From contig NZ_JBDJAW010000021.1 in the NCBI RefSeq assembly GCF_039649665.1, positions 82,945-146,944 of the forward strand: a stretch of 64,000 nt of DNA. Direction: 5' to 3'. Below, piece by piece: positions 63,744-64,000 of this stretch. The notes beneath the pieces are model-generated. The model was not told the DNA's origin and ran no database searches. It saw only the letters and a program-made list of their open reading frames with translations. The translations under genes and the position numbers were made by a program. Numbering within the stretch: the stretch's first letter is position 1; every line of letters begins with the position of its first letter. Origin of the DNA: Microbispora sp. ZYX-F-249 (GTDB taxonomy: Bacteria > Actinomycetota > Actinomycetes > Streptosporangiales > Streptosporangiaceae).

Positions 63744-64000
63744 CTGGATCTTGACGACACCGCCGCCCGGCTCGGGGTACCCGTCGAGGACGCAGACCGC
63801 GTGCACCGGCTCGCGGGCGACCTGCCGTCGGCTCCGCTGCCCGCCAAGGCCGACGCGCCCGCGATCCTCGCCCGGCTCGCGGTGCGGCCGGACGACGACG
63901 CCGCCGCCGCCGAGATCATGGCGGGCTGGCCCGACCCCGGCTCTCCACTGTGGACTCCGGAGCTGCGCTGGCTGCTCGACCGCTCGATCGCCCTGGTCCG
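63744..64000 (+). CDS. Acyltransferase-like protein, C-terminus cut by window edge
   Basis: From a CTG at 63744 the plus strand is open to the edge. The product reads DLDDTAARLGVPVEDADRV, APAILARLAVRPDDDAAAAE and SPLWTPELRWLLDRSIALV, resembling the N-terminal helical part of actinobacterial acyltransferase-domain (DUF5596-like) proteins. There is no ATG, GTG or TTG in this frame upstream before a stop region. A TAGGGT -10 box at 63731-63736 places transcription start at about the CTG, so a leaderless message with a CTG start is possible. Confidence 0.5.
   Translation, partial: MDLDDTAARLGVPVEDADRVHRLAGDLPSAPLPAKADAPAILARLAVRPDDDAAAAEIMAGWPDPGSPLWTPELRWLLDRSIALV

Overview
The window is very GC-rich DNA with genes dense on both strands, many GTG starts and frequent ATGA/GTGA stop-start overlaps. 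A GerW-type sporulation protein, a complete conservon (cvnA-E), WS/DGAT acyltransferase, long Ser/Pro linkers, CBM2 modules and a perfect CebR/CelR box all point to a filamentous, cellulolytic actinomycete. The Streptosporangiaceae or a close family (relatives of Thermobifida, Microbispora or Streptosporangium) fit best. The genus is inference; no rRNA or other taxonomic marker is present.

Layout. 1-3.3 kb: edge-truncated GNAT, GerW protein, and a secreted PQQ-type sugar dehydrogenase fused to a CBM2-like module. 3.8-8.3 kb: conservon of membrane kinase-like ATPase, roadblock protein, DUF742 protein, small GTPase and a CYP157-like P450 without the EXXR motif. 8.4-14.1 kb: aldo/keto reductase, B12-binding radical SAM protein, GNAT, lipoprotein esterase, PolX. 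14.1-16.1 kb: a gene-poor island with a truncated polymorphic-toxin tip, its probable immunity gene and a frameshifted fragment. 16.1-25.3 kb: WS/DGAT, TetR, two acetate-type sodium/solute symporters each with a small DUF485-like membrane partner, and a LytTR regulator and LytS-type kinase interrupted by a Uma2 gene. 25.4-31.2 kb: haloalkane dehalogenase, a HIT/acyl-CoA dehydrogenase/MaoC operon, a 37-residue secreted peptide, and a holin-like/DUF3618/YihY operon.

31.2-37.3 kb is a cellulolytic locus: CBM2-GH48, GH9-CBM3c-CBM2 and a free secreted CBM2, with one CebR operator at the promoter and a second within the first codons of the GH48 gene, a structured leader and a 15-bp-stem terminator. 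The reducing-end exocellulase, processive endoglucanase and binding modules would act together on crystalline cellulose. 37.4-43 kb: an OmpR-type two-component system divergent from a ferric-reductase-like membrane protein, an FMN-binding protein and ApbE, which together look like a flavin-based trans-membrane electron-transfer unit. 43.1-45 kb: divergent FAD monooxygenase and TetR with paired operators. 45.2-53.3 kb: SNF2 helicase (preceded by two extra copies of its own first 62 bp), SWIM protein, lipid kinase, secreted M6 metalloprotease. 53.4-63.7 kb: glycolate-oxidase-like flavoprotein, Ser/Thr kinase, and an operon of carboxyltransferase, biotin carboxylase, enoyl-CoA hydratase and AtuA-like protein suggesting branched or isoprenoid acyl-CoA breakdown. 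The window ends inside a probable acyltransferase-like gene.

Functions are read from motifs and family resemblance by eye; no database search was run. Start codons were chosen from ribosome-binding sites, overlaps and signal-peptide position, and the uncertain ones are flagged.
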